Part shown: positions 8,873 through 17,130 of the stretch, piece after piece | Layout of the letters: every line of letters begins with the position of its first letter | How positions within the stretch are numbered: the first letter of the stretch is position 1 | Origin: Pseudomonadota bacterium | GTDB lineage: Bacteria > Myxococcota_A > UBA9160 > SZUA-336 | Direction: 5' to 3' | DNA length: 32,749 bases | NCBI GenBank assembly: GCA_021295775.1 | Contig: JAGWBS010000018.1 | Coordinates: 1 to 32,749, forward strand | Translations under genes and position numbers: made by a program | Notes under the pieces: model-generated | The model's database searches: none | Told to the model about the DNA's origin: nothing | The model's input: only the letters and a program-made list of their open reading frames with translations

Positions 8873-10387
8873 TCAGGACAGGAAGATGCGGTACGCGGGG
8901 TTGTCGGTTTCCTCCCGATAGGAGTAGCCAACCTCGTCCAGGAATTGCCGGATTCTGGCGGCGTCGCCGGCGTTGTGCTGCAGTCCGGCGAGCACCCGGC
9001 CGACCGCCGCGCCGTGGTTGCGGTAGTGGAAGAGAGTGATGTTCAGGTCCTCGCTCAGACGGTCGAGGAAGCTGCGCAGAGCCCCGGGCCGTTCGGGGAA
9101 GTCGAAGGCGAACACCCGCTCCTCCCCGGCCTGGGGGGCCCGGCCGCCGACCAGGTGGCGGGTGTGGATCTTGGCCAGTTCGTTGTGCGTCAGATCGACC
9201 ACGGCGTAGCCCTCGCGCTCCAGATCGGAGATCACCGCCTCCCGCTCGCCCGGCTTTCCGCCCAGCTGAATACCCACGTAGACGTGGGCTTCGCGGCCGC
9301 CCATGTGGCGGTAGTTGAACTCGGTCACGGAGCGGTCGCCCAGAGCGATGCAGAACTGCCGGAAGCTGCCGGGCCGCTCCGGGATGGTGACCGCCAGGAT
9401 GGCCTCGCGCTGCTCGCCCAGCTCCACGCGCTCGGAGATGTGGCGCAGGCGGTGGAAGTTGAGGTTGGCGCCGCTGACGACCGCCGCCAGAGTGCTCGAA
9501 GGGAGATCCTTGGCCGCGACGTATTTCTTGAGCCCGGCCACGGCCAGGGCCCCGGCGGGCTCCGCGATGCTGCGCGTGTCCTGGTACAGGTCCAGGATCG
9601 CTCCGCAGATCTCGTCGGTGTCCACGCGCACGACCCCGTCGAGCCGTTCTTTCAGCAGCCGGAACGGCTCGTCGCCGACGCGCCGCACCGCCACCCCGTC
9701 CGCGAACAGATCGACGTCGGCCAGATCGACCGGCCGGCCGGCCTCGAGCGCGGCGCTCAGGCAGGCGGCACCCTCGGGCTCGACGCCGATCACTCGCACC
9801 TCGGGCCGCAGAAACTTCAGATAGGTCGCGATGCCGGCGATCAGGCCCCCGCCGCCGACGGGGACGAAGACGGCGTCGAGCGGGCCCGCGCACTGCCGCA
9901 GCAGCTCCACTCCGATCGTCCCCTGCCCCGCGATCACGTCGTCGTCGTCGAACGGATGGATGGCCTCCAGGCCGCGCGCCGCGGACAGCTCGCGCGCGTG
10001 CCCCTGGGCGTCGTCGTAGGAGTCCCCGAAGAGCACCACTTCCGCCCCGAGCGCGCTCACCGCGGCGACTTTGATGTCCGGCGTGGTCCGCGGCATGACG
10101 ATGACCACCGGGAATCCCAGCCGCGAGGCCGCCAGCGCCACGCCCTGAGCGTGGTTGCCCGCCGAAGCCGCGATCACGCCCCGCGCCGTACGTTCGGGGT
10201 CGAGTCCGGCGAGCTTGTTGTAGGCGCCCCGCACCTTGAACGAGAAGGTCGGCTGAAGGTCCTCGCGCTTGAGCAGCACGCGCTGCCCCAGCCGCTGCGA
10301 AAGGCGCGGCGCCTCCTCCAGAGGCGTCTCCCGCGCGACCTCGTACACCCGCGCCCTCAGGATTTTCTCGATGTAGCGGTCAGGCAC
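8873..10387 (-). CDS. ilvA: Threonine ammonia-lyase, biosynthetic
   Basis: A PLP fold type II enzyme of about 504 residues, close to the usual length of biosynthetic IlvA. It deaminates threonine to 2-oxobutyrate, the first step to isoleucine. K51 in FSFKVRGAYNK is the PLP lysine; SAGNHAQG and the glycine-rich PVGGGGLIAG bind the PLP phosphate; the tail has two ACT-like domains (about 320-405 and 415-504, e.g. TIPERPGSFRQF and DFPERPGALRSF), implying feedback control by isoleucine. GTG 10387 is chosen because GAGGA lies 8 nt upstream and the sequence begins like other IlvA proteins; ATG 10417 (514 aa) has no ribosome site. First gene of a four-gene operon. Confidence 0.94.
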   Translation of the reverse strand: MPDRYIEKILRARVYEVARETPLEEAPRLSQRLGQRVLLKREDLQPTFSFKVRGAYNKLAGLDPERTARGVIAASAGNHAQGVALAASRLGFPVVIVMPRTTPDIKVAAVSALGAEVVLFGDSYDDAQGHARELSAARGLEAIHPFDDDDVIAGQGTIGVELLRQCAGPLDAVFVPVGGGGLIAGIATYLKFLRPEVRVIGVEPEGAACLSAALEAGRPVDLADVDLFADGVAVRRVGDEPFRLLKERLDGVVRVDTDEICGAILDLYQDTRSIAEPAGALAVAGLKKYVAAKDLPSSTLAAVVSGANLNFHRLRHISERVELGEQREAILAVTIPERPGSFRQFCIALGDRSVTEFNYRHMGGREAHVYVGIQLGGKPGEREAVISDLEREGYAVVDLTHNELAKIHTRHLVGGRAPQAGEERVFAFDFPERPGALRSFLDRLSEDLNITLFHYRNHGAAVGRVLAGLQHNAGDAARIRQFLDEVGYSYREETDNPAYRIFLS

Positions 10388-10624
10388 CGTCCGCTTCCTC
10401 GCCGCGTCCTCTCGCATACCAATAGCGGTCCCGGCCGCGGGCTGCCCCCCGGTCCGGATTCCGGTGGGAACGCAGCCCGGTCCCCGCTCGGCCGGAAGAG
10501 AAACCGCATCGCTTCGGGCCCGGCGCCGGAATCCCGGTTTGCACCGAGGCTCAGCGCGTAAGACCATGCCGCCTCCCTCGAGGCCGGCCCCCGGGCCCGG
10601 ACGGAACAGCGGGAGTATCGCGCC

Positions 10625-11362
10625 ATGGTCGTGATCGAGAACAGGCAGCGCGTGCGCCTCGTGGCGCTCGACCGGCCCGAGAAGCTCAACGCCTTCGACG
10701 CGGGCCTGTTTTCGGCCTGCGGGGACGCGTTGGAAGAGGCCGCGGGCGACGACGCGGTCGGCGCGCTGGTGCTCACCGGCCGGGGGCGGGCCTTTTCGGC
10801 CGGGGCGGACGTGGCCGAGCTGGCGGCCAGCGCGGACGGGAGCGCCAGCCAGGACTTCGTCGACGCCGCCAACCGCTTCCAGGAGATCCTGGACGACTAC
10901 CCCAAGCCGCTGCTGGCCGCGGTCAACGGCATGGCCGTCGGAATCGGCACCACCCTGCTGACCTACGTGGACCTGGTGTTCGCGGGCGAATCGGCGCGTT
11001 TCCGGACGCCCTTCGCGAGCCTGGGCGTGGCCCCGGAAGCCGCTTCGAGCTGGCGGCTGCCGCAGTTGGTCGGCTGGCAGAACGCGGCCTGGATGCTGCT
11101 CGGCGCCGACTGGGTGGACGCGGAACGGGCCGTGGAGATCGGCCTGGCGTTCCGCCGCGTGCCGGACGACCGGCTCCTGGAGAGCACGCTCGAAGCCGCC
11201 GGAGAGATCGCCGCCCACCCGCTCGCCTCCCTGCGGGCGATCCGCAGGAGCCTGACCCGCTGGCGCCTGGAGCCGAGCGTCGACGCCAGACGGCACGAGA
11301 ACCAGGAGTTCCGCGCGCTGCTGGCCCAGGGGGGCTTCCGCTCCCCGCTCGATCGCGGCTAG
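10625..11362 (+). CDS. Crotonase-family protein, enoyl-CoA isomerase-like
   Basis: A 245-residue crotonase with the CoA-binding/oxyanion segments AFSAGADVAEL (56-66) and NGMAVGIG (101-108). The two catalytic glutamates of enoyl-CoA hydratases are replaced (T109/T110 region and F130), while E138 in GVAPEAASS is at the position used by delta3,delta2-enoyl-CoA isomerases. This favours double-bond isomerisation over hydration, an inference from motif comparison. ATG 10625 follows a GGGAG-type ribosome site. It is divergent from ilvA across 237 nt in which I see no clear attenuator or gene. Confidence 0.88.
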   Translation: MVVIENRQRVRLVALDRPEKLNAFDAGLFSACGDALEEAAGDDAVGALVLTGRGRAFSAGADVAELAASADGSASQDFVDAANRFQEILDDYPKPLLAAVNGMAVGIGTTLLTYVDLVFAGESARFRTPFASLGVAPEAASSWRLPQLVGWQNAAWMLLGADWVDAERAVEIGLAFRRVPDDRLLESTLEAAGEIAAHPLASLRAIRRSLTRWRLEPSVDARRHENQEFRALLAQGGFRSPLDRG

Positions 11363-11536
11363 CACACCTCCTTCGAGCTCTTCGTCGGGATCGACGTTCG
11401 GGGGCGTGGGCTTTTCCGGCGCTCGGAGTCAGGAGCGACTTGAGTCCATGCACTAACATTCGAACTGGGCCACCCGATGGGGGCGGGTCGCCAGATGCCC
11501 AACACAATCACATCACTTGAATTGGGATCACGGCGG

Positions 11537-13711
11537 ATGAAAAGGATCTGGATCGGACTGGCTCTGGGGGGAGCGCTGGGGCTGGCCTGCCAGGGCGAGC
11601 ACCAGGGCCCGGGAACCGTCAACCCCTTGCCGGCCGATCCCGCCGAGGTCACGCGGCGCGCCGAGCGCCAACCGGTTGCGGACGGGTCCAAGCAGATCCT
11701 GTTCGGCGACCTGCACGTGCACACCACTTTCTCGCCGGACGCGTTCGTGATGAGCCTGCCGCTGATGGGCGGCGAGGGCGCGCACCCGCCCGCCGACGCC
11801 TGCGACTACGCGCGCCACTGCGCGTCGCTCGACTTCTGGTCGATCAACGACCATGCGGAGGGCCTGAGCCCGCGGCACTGGCGCGAGACCGTCGACTCGA
11901 TCCGCGCCTGCAACGCGGTGTCCGCCGACCCCGCGAACCCCGACACGGTGGCCTTCCTCGGCTGGGAGTGGTCTCAGGTCGGACCCACCCCCGAAACCCA
12001 CTACGGCCACAAGAACGTGGTCCTGCGCGACCTGGGCGAGGACGAGGTTCCCCGGCGGGCGATCGCCGCGCCGCGTCCGGACTTCCGCGTACCGCTGATG
12101 CCGCTGGCGGCCCGCATCCTGCTCCCGATGAGGTATTTCTCGCGCCGCCAGGAATACCTGGACTACTTCGAGTACCAGCGCGAGGTGCAGGCCACGCCCG
12201 CCTGCCCCGAGGGCGTGGACACGCGCGAACTGCCCGACGAGTGCCACGAGGTGGCGCGCGACCCCGCCGAGCTGTCCGCCAAACTGGACCAGTGGGGCTT
12301 TCCCAGCCTGATCATCCCGCACGGCAACGCCTGGGGGCTGATGACGCCGCCGCGGAGCAGTTGGGACCTGCAGGCCGGACCCGAACAACGCATCGATGCG
12401 CGCCAGACCCTGATGGAGATCCACTCGGGCCACGGCAGTTCCGAGGAGAACCGCAACTGGCGCGCCTATGAACTGGACGAGCGGGGACAGGCCGTGTGTC
12501 CCGCGCCGACGGCGGAGTACGAGCCGTGCTGCTGGCGCGCCGGGGAGATCGTCCGCTCGCGCTGCGACGACCCCGACTCGGAGGAGTGCCGGTCGAGCGT
12601 CCAGCAGGCGCGCGGCGACTATCTGGCCTCCGGCGTGGGCGCGCACTGGTCGATCCCCGGCGCGACCCTCGAGGACTGGAAGGACTGCGGGCAGTGCCGC
12701 GACTGCTTCACCCCCGCGTTCAATTTCCGTCCCGGCATGTCGGCGCAGTACGCCCTGGCGGAAGCCGGGTTCCGCTTCGGATTCATCGGTTCGAGCGACG
12801 TGCACTCCGGGCGTCCCGGCAACGGCTTCAAGGAGCACGCCCGCCGTCAGCTCACTGAAGCGCGCGGCGCGCCCGGCCGCGGCCAGGACGATCGCGAACC
12901 CGTGGCGGCCAGCCAGGCCGTCGACGTGAACAGCCTGCCGCTCGATCGGCGGCGCGACATGGAGCGCGGGGCCTCCTTCCTGCTCACCGGGGGGCTCGCG
13001 GCCGCCCACTCGCAGGGGCGCAACCGCGGTGCGATCTGGAAGGCTCTCGAGCGTCGCGAGGTGTACGCGACCTCGGGCGACCGGATCCTGCTGTGGTTCG
13101 ACCTGCTCAACGCCCCGGAGGGACCCGCCGCGATGGGCGCGCAGGTCGCCGGGTTGGTCGAGGCGCCGCGTTTTCGGGTGCGCGCGCTGGGCTCGTTCGA
13201 GCAGCGGCCGGGCTGTCCCGCGCACGTCCGCTCCACTCTTTCCGACGAACGCATCGAAAAGCTGTGCCTCGGCGAGTGCTACCACCCTTCCGACCGGCGC
13301 CGGCGCATCACGCGCATCGAGGTGGTCCGCATCCTCCCCCGCAGCCAAGCCGCCGCGGGCATCGCCGGGCGGATCGAAGACCCTTGGAGGGTGTTCGCCT
13401 GCCCGGCGGACGAGGCGGCCTGCGAGCTGGAGTTCGAAGACCCCGAGTTCGCGTCCGGCGGGCGCGAGACCGCCTACTACGCACGCGCGATCCAGGAGCC
13501 GAGCCCGGCGGTCAACGGGGGCGGCCTGCGCTGCGAGACCGACGAGCTGGACCGTTGCGTGCGCGTCCGGCCCTGCTATCTCGACGAGCGCACGCCGTTC
13601 GACGACGACTGCCTGAGCGAGGTGGAGGAGCGCGCCTGGTCCTCGCCGATCTTCGTGGCGCCGGCCGCTCCCGCGCTCGAGGAACCGGAGAGTTCGGCTA
13701 CGCGGGGCTGA
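11537..13711 (+). CDS. DUF3604 family cysteine-rich lipoprotein
   Basis: A 724-residue exported protein. Residues 1-18 form a short basic/hydrophobic signal ending in a near-lipobox LGLAC (C18), so it is probably lipid-anchored. The DUF3604 (PHP-like) metal motifs are clear: FGDLHVHTTFSPD (56-68, with H60 and H62), WSINDHAEG (D105, H106), an internal HYGHKN and a late FIGSSDVHSG. About 23 cysteines occur, many in the central and C-terminal parts (EPCCW, CGQCRDC), suggesting disulfides or metal sites in an extracytoplasmic protein. PHP-type folds are metal-dependent phosphoesterases, but DUF3604 has no settled activity. The start at ATG 11537 places the signal at the N-terminus; an in-frame ATG at 11477 would not. 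Confidence 0.88.
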   Translation: MKRIWIGLALGGALGLACQGEHQGPGTVNPLPADPAEVTRRAERQPVADGSKQILFGDLHVHTTFSPDAFVMSLPLMGGEGAHPPADACDYARHCASLDFWSINDHAEGLSPRHWRETVDSIRACNAVSADPANPDTVAFLGWEWSQVGPTPETHYGHKNVVLRDLGEDEVPRRAIAAPRPDFRVPLMPLAARILLPMRYFSRRQEYLDYFEYQREVQATPACPEGVDTRELPDECHEVARDPAELSAKLDQWGFPSLIIPHGNAWGLMTPPRSSWDLQAGPEQRIDARQTLMEIHSGHGSSEENRNWRAYELDERGQAVCPAPTAEYEPCCWRAGEIVRSRCDDPDSEECRSSVQQARGDYLASGVGAHWSIPGATLEDWKDCGQCRDCFTPAFNFRPGMSAQYALAEAGFRFGFIGSSDVHSGRPGNGFKEHARRQLTEARGAPGRGQDDREPVAASQAVDVNSLPLDRRRDMERGASFLLTGGLAAAHSQGRNRGAIWKALERREVYATSGDRILLWFDLLNAPEGPAAMGAQVAGLVEAPRFRVRALGSFEQRPGCPAHVRSTLSDERIEKLCLGECYHPSDRRRRITRIEVVRILPRSQAAAGIAGRIEDPWRVFACPADEAACELEFEDPEFASGGRETAYYARAIQEPSPAVNGGGLRCETDELDRCVRVRPCYLDERTPFDDDCLSEVEERAWSSPIFVAPAAPALEEPESSATRG

Positions 13712-14870
13712 ACCCGACCGGCAGCGACTCGGGACCGCGCAGGACCGTGCCCGAGATGCGCACGCTTTCGGGATCGGTCAGGCGCAGCTCGGGGAGCCGC
13801 TCGACCAGCGCCTTCAGGCTGACCTCCATCTCCCGCCGGGCGAGGTGCGAGCCGAGGCAGAAGTGCAGGCCGTGGCCGAAGTGCAGGCTGTCGCGCGAGC
13901 GGCGCCCGGGATCGAAGCGGTCGGGATGCTCGAAGACTTCCAGGTCGCGGTTGGCCGAGGTGATGCCGAAGATCACCTCGGAGCCGCCGGGGATCTCGAT
14001 CCCCGCCCAGTTCAGGTCCTTGGGAGCGAAGCGCGGCAGCAGCGCCGTGGGCGGTTCCCAGCGCAGCGACTCCTGCACCACGTCGGGCACCGCCGCCGGA
14101 TCGCGGCACAGCTCCGCGTAGACCTCGGGGTGGGTGAGCACGGCGAAGAGCATGCTGCCGAGCCCGCGGTACGTGGTGTCGGCGCCGGCCGGGAACAGCA
14201 GCCGCAGGAAGGAGAAGATCTCCTCGTCGGTCAGCCGCTCGCCGTCGACCTCGGCGCTCGCCAGCGAAGAAATCAGATCGTCCCCCGGGTTGCTCCGGCG
14301 CTCTTCGACCAGCGGTTCGAGGTAGGCGGTGAACTCCTGCGAAGCCTTCAGGGCGCCCTCGGGATCCCACGGAAACTCGAGCAGGCCGTCGCCCCAGCGG
14401 CGCAGGTCGTCCTCGGCCGTGGGCGGAAAGTCGAGCAGCCGCGAGATCACGGTGAAGGCGTAGCGGGTGGTGTATTCCGCCACCAGTTCGGCATGGCCGC
14501 GTCCCGCGAACTCGTCGATCAGGCCGTGGGCGACCGGCGTGAGAAAGGATTCCACGAACGCCTGCATGCGCCTGGGCCGGAACGCGTGCGACACCAGCGC
14601 GCGGTTGCGGCGGTGCTCGTCGCCGCCCATGCACTGGATGGTCTTGCCCATCACGGGCCCGGAGTGGCGCAGGTAGGCCGCGGCCGAGGGCAGCGCCTCG
14701 TCGTCGGCGAAGGCCGCGTGCAGGTCGCGGTGGCGCGTGACCAGCCAGGCGAGTTTTCCGTGGTAGACCACGGGAGCGACCCGGTGGCGCGCGCGCAGGT
14801 CCGCCAGGATCCGGTGCAGGTTCGGGACGTCGTCCGTCGCGAAGTCGATCTCGGGATACTCGGGACTCAC
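13698..14870 (-). CDS. Cytochrome P450
   Basis: A soluble bacterial-type P450 of 390 residues. Helix I has AGADTT (228-233), helix K has the ExxR pair E267-R270, and the heme loop FGHGLHFCLG supplies the thiolate C338. This is a heme-thiolate monooxygenase that would need ferredoxin and reductase partners, none of which are adjacent. The substrate is unknown; terpenoid, fatty acid or steroid hydroxylation would fit the other genes. The gene is downstream of hemB by 42 nt on the same strand. Its last 14 bp overlap the end of the convergent DUF3604 gene. Confidence 0.95.
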   Translation of the reverse strand: MSPEYPEIDFATDDVPNLHRILADLRARHRVAPVVYHGKLAWLVTRHRDLHAAFADDEALPSAAAYLRHSGPVMGKTIQCMGGDEHRRNRALVSHAFRPRRMQAFVESFLTPVAHGLIDEFAGRGHAELVAEYTTRYAFTVISRLLDFPPTAEDDLRRWGDGLLEFPWDPEGALKASQEFTAYLEPLVEERRSNPGDDLISSLASAEVDGERLTDEEIFSFLRLLFPAGADTTYRGLGSMLFAVLTHPEVYAELCRDPAAVPDVVQESLRWEPPTALLPRFAPKDLNWAGIEIPGGSEVIFGITSANRDLEVFEHPDRFDPGRRSRDSLHFGHGLHFCLGSHLARREMEVSLKALVERLPELRLTDPESVRISGTVLRGPESLPVGFSPA

Positions 14871-14912
14871 TCGACCCCCTCCTGCGGACCGCTCACGGCA
14901 ACCGCGGCCGCC

Positions 14913-15881
14913 TCAGCCCAGCAGGCGGGCGGCGTCCAGCGCCCCGTAGCTGAAGATCACGTCAGCGCCCGCGCGCTTCAGGCTGACCAGGCTCTCGAGC
15001 AGGCAGGCGTCGTAGTCCAGCCAGCCGTGCTCGGCCGCCGCCTTCAGCATCGAATACTCGCCGCTCACGTGATAGGCGGCCACGGGAAGTCGGGTGTGCT
15101 CGCGGAACAGGCGGATTACGTCCAGGTACGGCAGGCCGGGCTTGACCATCACCCAGTCGGCCCCCTCGGCCTCGTCCAGGGCCAGTTCGCGCAGCGCTTC
15201 GCGCGCGTTGGCCGGATCCATCTGGTAGGTCTTCTTGTCGCCGGCGCGCGGGGCCGAGTCGAGCGCCTCGCGGAAGGGTCCGTAGAACGACGAGGCGTAC
15301 TTGGCGCAGTAGCTGCCGATCGCCACGTCGGTCAGTTCCGCGGCGTCCAGCGCGGAGCGGATCGCGCCCACCCGCCCGTCCATCATGTCGGACGGCGCCA
15401 CCACGTCCGCGCCCGCCCGGGCCTGGCTCAGCGCCATCTCGGCCAGGATCGGCAGCGTCTCGTCGTTGTCGATGCGGCCGTCGACCAGCACGCCGTCGTG
15501 CCCGTCGGACGAGTAGGGGTCGAGCGCCACGTCGGTGACCACGAGCAGTTCGGGCAGGGCCCGTTTCAGGGCGCGCACCGCGCGCTGCAGCAGGCCGTCG
15601 GGCTTGGCGCTGGCGCTGCCGCGCGGGTCCTTCTCGGCGTCGTCGATCACGGGAAACAGCGCCACCCCCGAGATTCCCAGCCCCTGGGCTTCCGCGGCCC
15701 GCTCGACCAGCCGGTCGACCGACAGCCGGGCGTGGCCCGGCATGGATCCGATCGGGGTGGCCTCGCCCTCGCCTTCGCGCACGAACATCGGCAGCACCAG
15801 ATGGGCGGGCGTCACCTGCGTCTCGCGCACCAGGGCGCGCAGGGCGGCGCTGGTTCGCAGGCGTCGGGGTCGGACCTGCAT
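14913..15881 (-). CDS. hemB: Delta-aminolevulinic acid dehydratase (porphobilinogen synthase)
   Basis: A full-length HemB of 322 residues; it condenses two 5-aminolevulinate molecules to porphobilinogen in heme synthesis. Schiff-base lysines are K194 (YCAKYASSFYG) and K247 (MVKPGLPYLD). The metal loop reads DVALDPYSSDGHDG (117-130), with Ala/Asp/Asp where zinc enzymes have three cysteines; this is the magnesium-type loop known from Pseudomonas aeruginosa. ATG 15881 gives a standard N-terminus (RPRRLRTS); the frame stays open far upstream but that region belongs to the opposite-strand reductase. No strong ribosome site is seen. It is followed directly by the P450 gene. Confidence 0.96.
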   Translation of the reverse strand: MQVRPRRLRTSAALRALVRETQVTPAHLVLPMFVREGEGEATPIGSMPGHARLSVDRLVERAAEAQGLGISGVALFPVIDDAEKDPRGSASAKPDGLLQRAVRALKRALPELLVVTDVALDPYSSDGHDGVLVDGRIDNDETLPILAEMALSQARAGADVVAPSDMMDGRVGAIRSALDAAELTDVAIGSYCAKYASSFYGPFREALDSAPRAGDKKTYQMDPANAREALRELALDEAEGADWVMVKPGLPYLDVIRLFREHTRLPVAAYHVSGEYSMLKAAAEHGWLDYDACLLESLVSLKRAGADVIFSYGALDAARLLG

Positions 15882-15983
15882 GACCGCAGGGTAGCGCGCG
15901 GGTACTGGGCGCGACAGCGAGGCGCCCCTGCTCCAGAATGGCCGGCGCTGGACGCGAGCGGACCCAGCCGGGAGGAGAGCCGC

Positions 15984-16979
15984 ATGGAGTATCGACCCTT
16001 CGGTCAGACGGGACTGGAAGTTTCGGCGATCGGCCTGGGCTGCTGGGAGATCGGCGGCGGCTACGGCGCGATCGAGCAGGCGGAGTTCGAGCGCGCCGTC
16101 GGGCGCGCCCTGGACCTGGGCATCAACTGCTTCGACACCGCCGAGGCCTACGGTTTCGGCGCCTCGGAGCGCGCGCTGGCGCAGGCGCTCGGCTCGCGCC
16201 GCGGCGAGGCGCTGGTCGTCACCAAGGTGGGCGTCGGCTACCCCGACAAGCCCAACTACCGCGACTCCAGCCGCGAGCGGATCATGGCTTCGATCGAGTC
16301 CAGCCTGCAGAGCCTGGGCACCGATTACGTGGACCTCTATCTGATCCACTGGCCGGACGTGAACGTGCCCTTCGAAGAGACCATGCGCGCGCTCGAGGAC
16401 ATCGTGCAGCAGGGCAAGACGCGCTTCGTGGGCGTTTCGAACTTCCGCCGCGAGCAGATGCAGGAGTGCATGCCGCTGCGGCGCATCGACGTGTCTCAGA
16501 ACGGGCTGCACCTGTTCGACCGCCGCATGGAGCGCGAGGTCTTCCCCTACTGCCGGCAGGAGAACATCGGGGTGATGGCCTACGGCTCGCTCGCCTACGG
16601 CCTGCTCACGGGCACGCTGGTCGAGACCTCGGAGTTCGACGAGGACGACTGGCGCTCGCGGCGCGGCAACATGGGCAACATCAACCTGGCGCGGACGCTC
16701 TTCGGGCCGGAGTACTTCCGGCGCAACATCGAGGCGACCCGCCAGCTGACCGAGATCGCGCGGCGTCACGGCAAGAACCTGCCGCAGCTCGCGCTGCGCT
16801 GGACCTCTTCGCATCCGGCGGTCAGCGTGGCGCTGGTCGGCTGCCGCAACGTCGCCGAGGTCGAGGACAACGTCGGCGCGGTCGACTGGACGCTGTCCGA
16901 GGAGGACCGCAGCGAGATCGACGCGGTCTTCGAACGGCTCGGCATCGATCCGGCTCCCGATACCTGGGTCGAAGACTAG
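15984..16979 (+). CDS. Aldo/keto reductase
   Basis: A (beta/alpha)8 aldo/keto reductase of 331 residues. The catalytic tetrad is visible as D51, Y56, K81 and H122 (FDTAEAYG, VVTKVG, LIHWPD), and the late VALVGCRNVAEVEDN segment binds the NADPH phosphate end. ATG 15984 is preceded by GGAGGAG at 15971, which sets the start despite a very long open frame upstream. It resembles the bacterial YdbC/general-stress AKR group and would reduce aldehydes or ketones with NADPH. The physiological substrate is unknown, and it stands as a single gene between hemB (divergent) and thrS. Confidence 0.93.
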   Translation: MEYRPFGQTGLEVSAIGLGCWEIGGGYGAIEQAEFERAVGRALDLGINCFDTAEAYGFGASERALAQALGSRRGEALVVTKVGVGYPDKPNYRDSSRERIMASIESSLQSLGTDYVDLYLIHWPDVNVPFEETMRALEDIVQQGKTRFVGVSNFRREQMQECMPLRRIDVSQNGLHLFDRRMEREVFPYCRQENIGVMAYGSLAYGLLTGTLVETSEFDEDDWRSRRGNMGNINLARTLFGPEYFRRNIEATRQLTEIARRHGKNLPQLALRWTSSHPAVSVALVGCRNVAEVEDNVGAVDWTLSEEDRSEIDAVFERLGIDPAPDTWVED

Positions 16980-17095
16980 GCCCCCTCTTCCGCGAAGCGG
17001 TTCGGCGCGGCCGGTTCGCCTCGCCGGAGGGAATTTTCCATACTTCTCCGGCGTGCGTGGCCTGTCGGCGGGGGTGTCCGTCGGCGGGTCGGCGA

Positions 17096-17113
17096 GGACG
17101 GGAGTAGCCGTCC
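17096..17113 (+). promoter_or_regulatory. Hairpin in the thrS leader
   Basis: GGACGG (17096-17101), loop GAGTAG, then CCGTCC (17108-17113) form a perfect 6-bp stem 17 nt before the thrS start, just upstream of its AAGGA ribosome site. Its place would allow control of translation initiation, as in E. coli thrS autoregulation, but the loop does not visibly mimic a threonine anticodon. Confidence 0.3.
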
Positions 17114-17130
17114 CGCGAAAAGGACCGACG

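Noticed and set aside
8774..10561. A 595-codon plus-strand frame opposite ilvA.
   Set aside because: Antisense composition only; IlvA motifs on the minus strand are unambiguous.
10388..10624. Possible leader peptide or attenuator for ilvA in the 237-nt gap.
   Set aside because: I found no short frame with Ile/Val/Leu codon runs and no terminator hairpin with a T-run.
13845..16979. A 1044-codon plus-strand frame that could be read as a long fusion ending in the aldo/keto reductase.
   Set aside because: Only the last 331 residues match a family; the rest is antisense to P450 and hemB, and a GGAGGAG site marks the true start at 15984.
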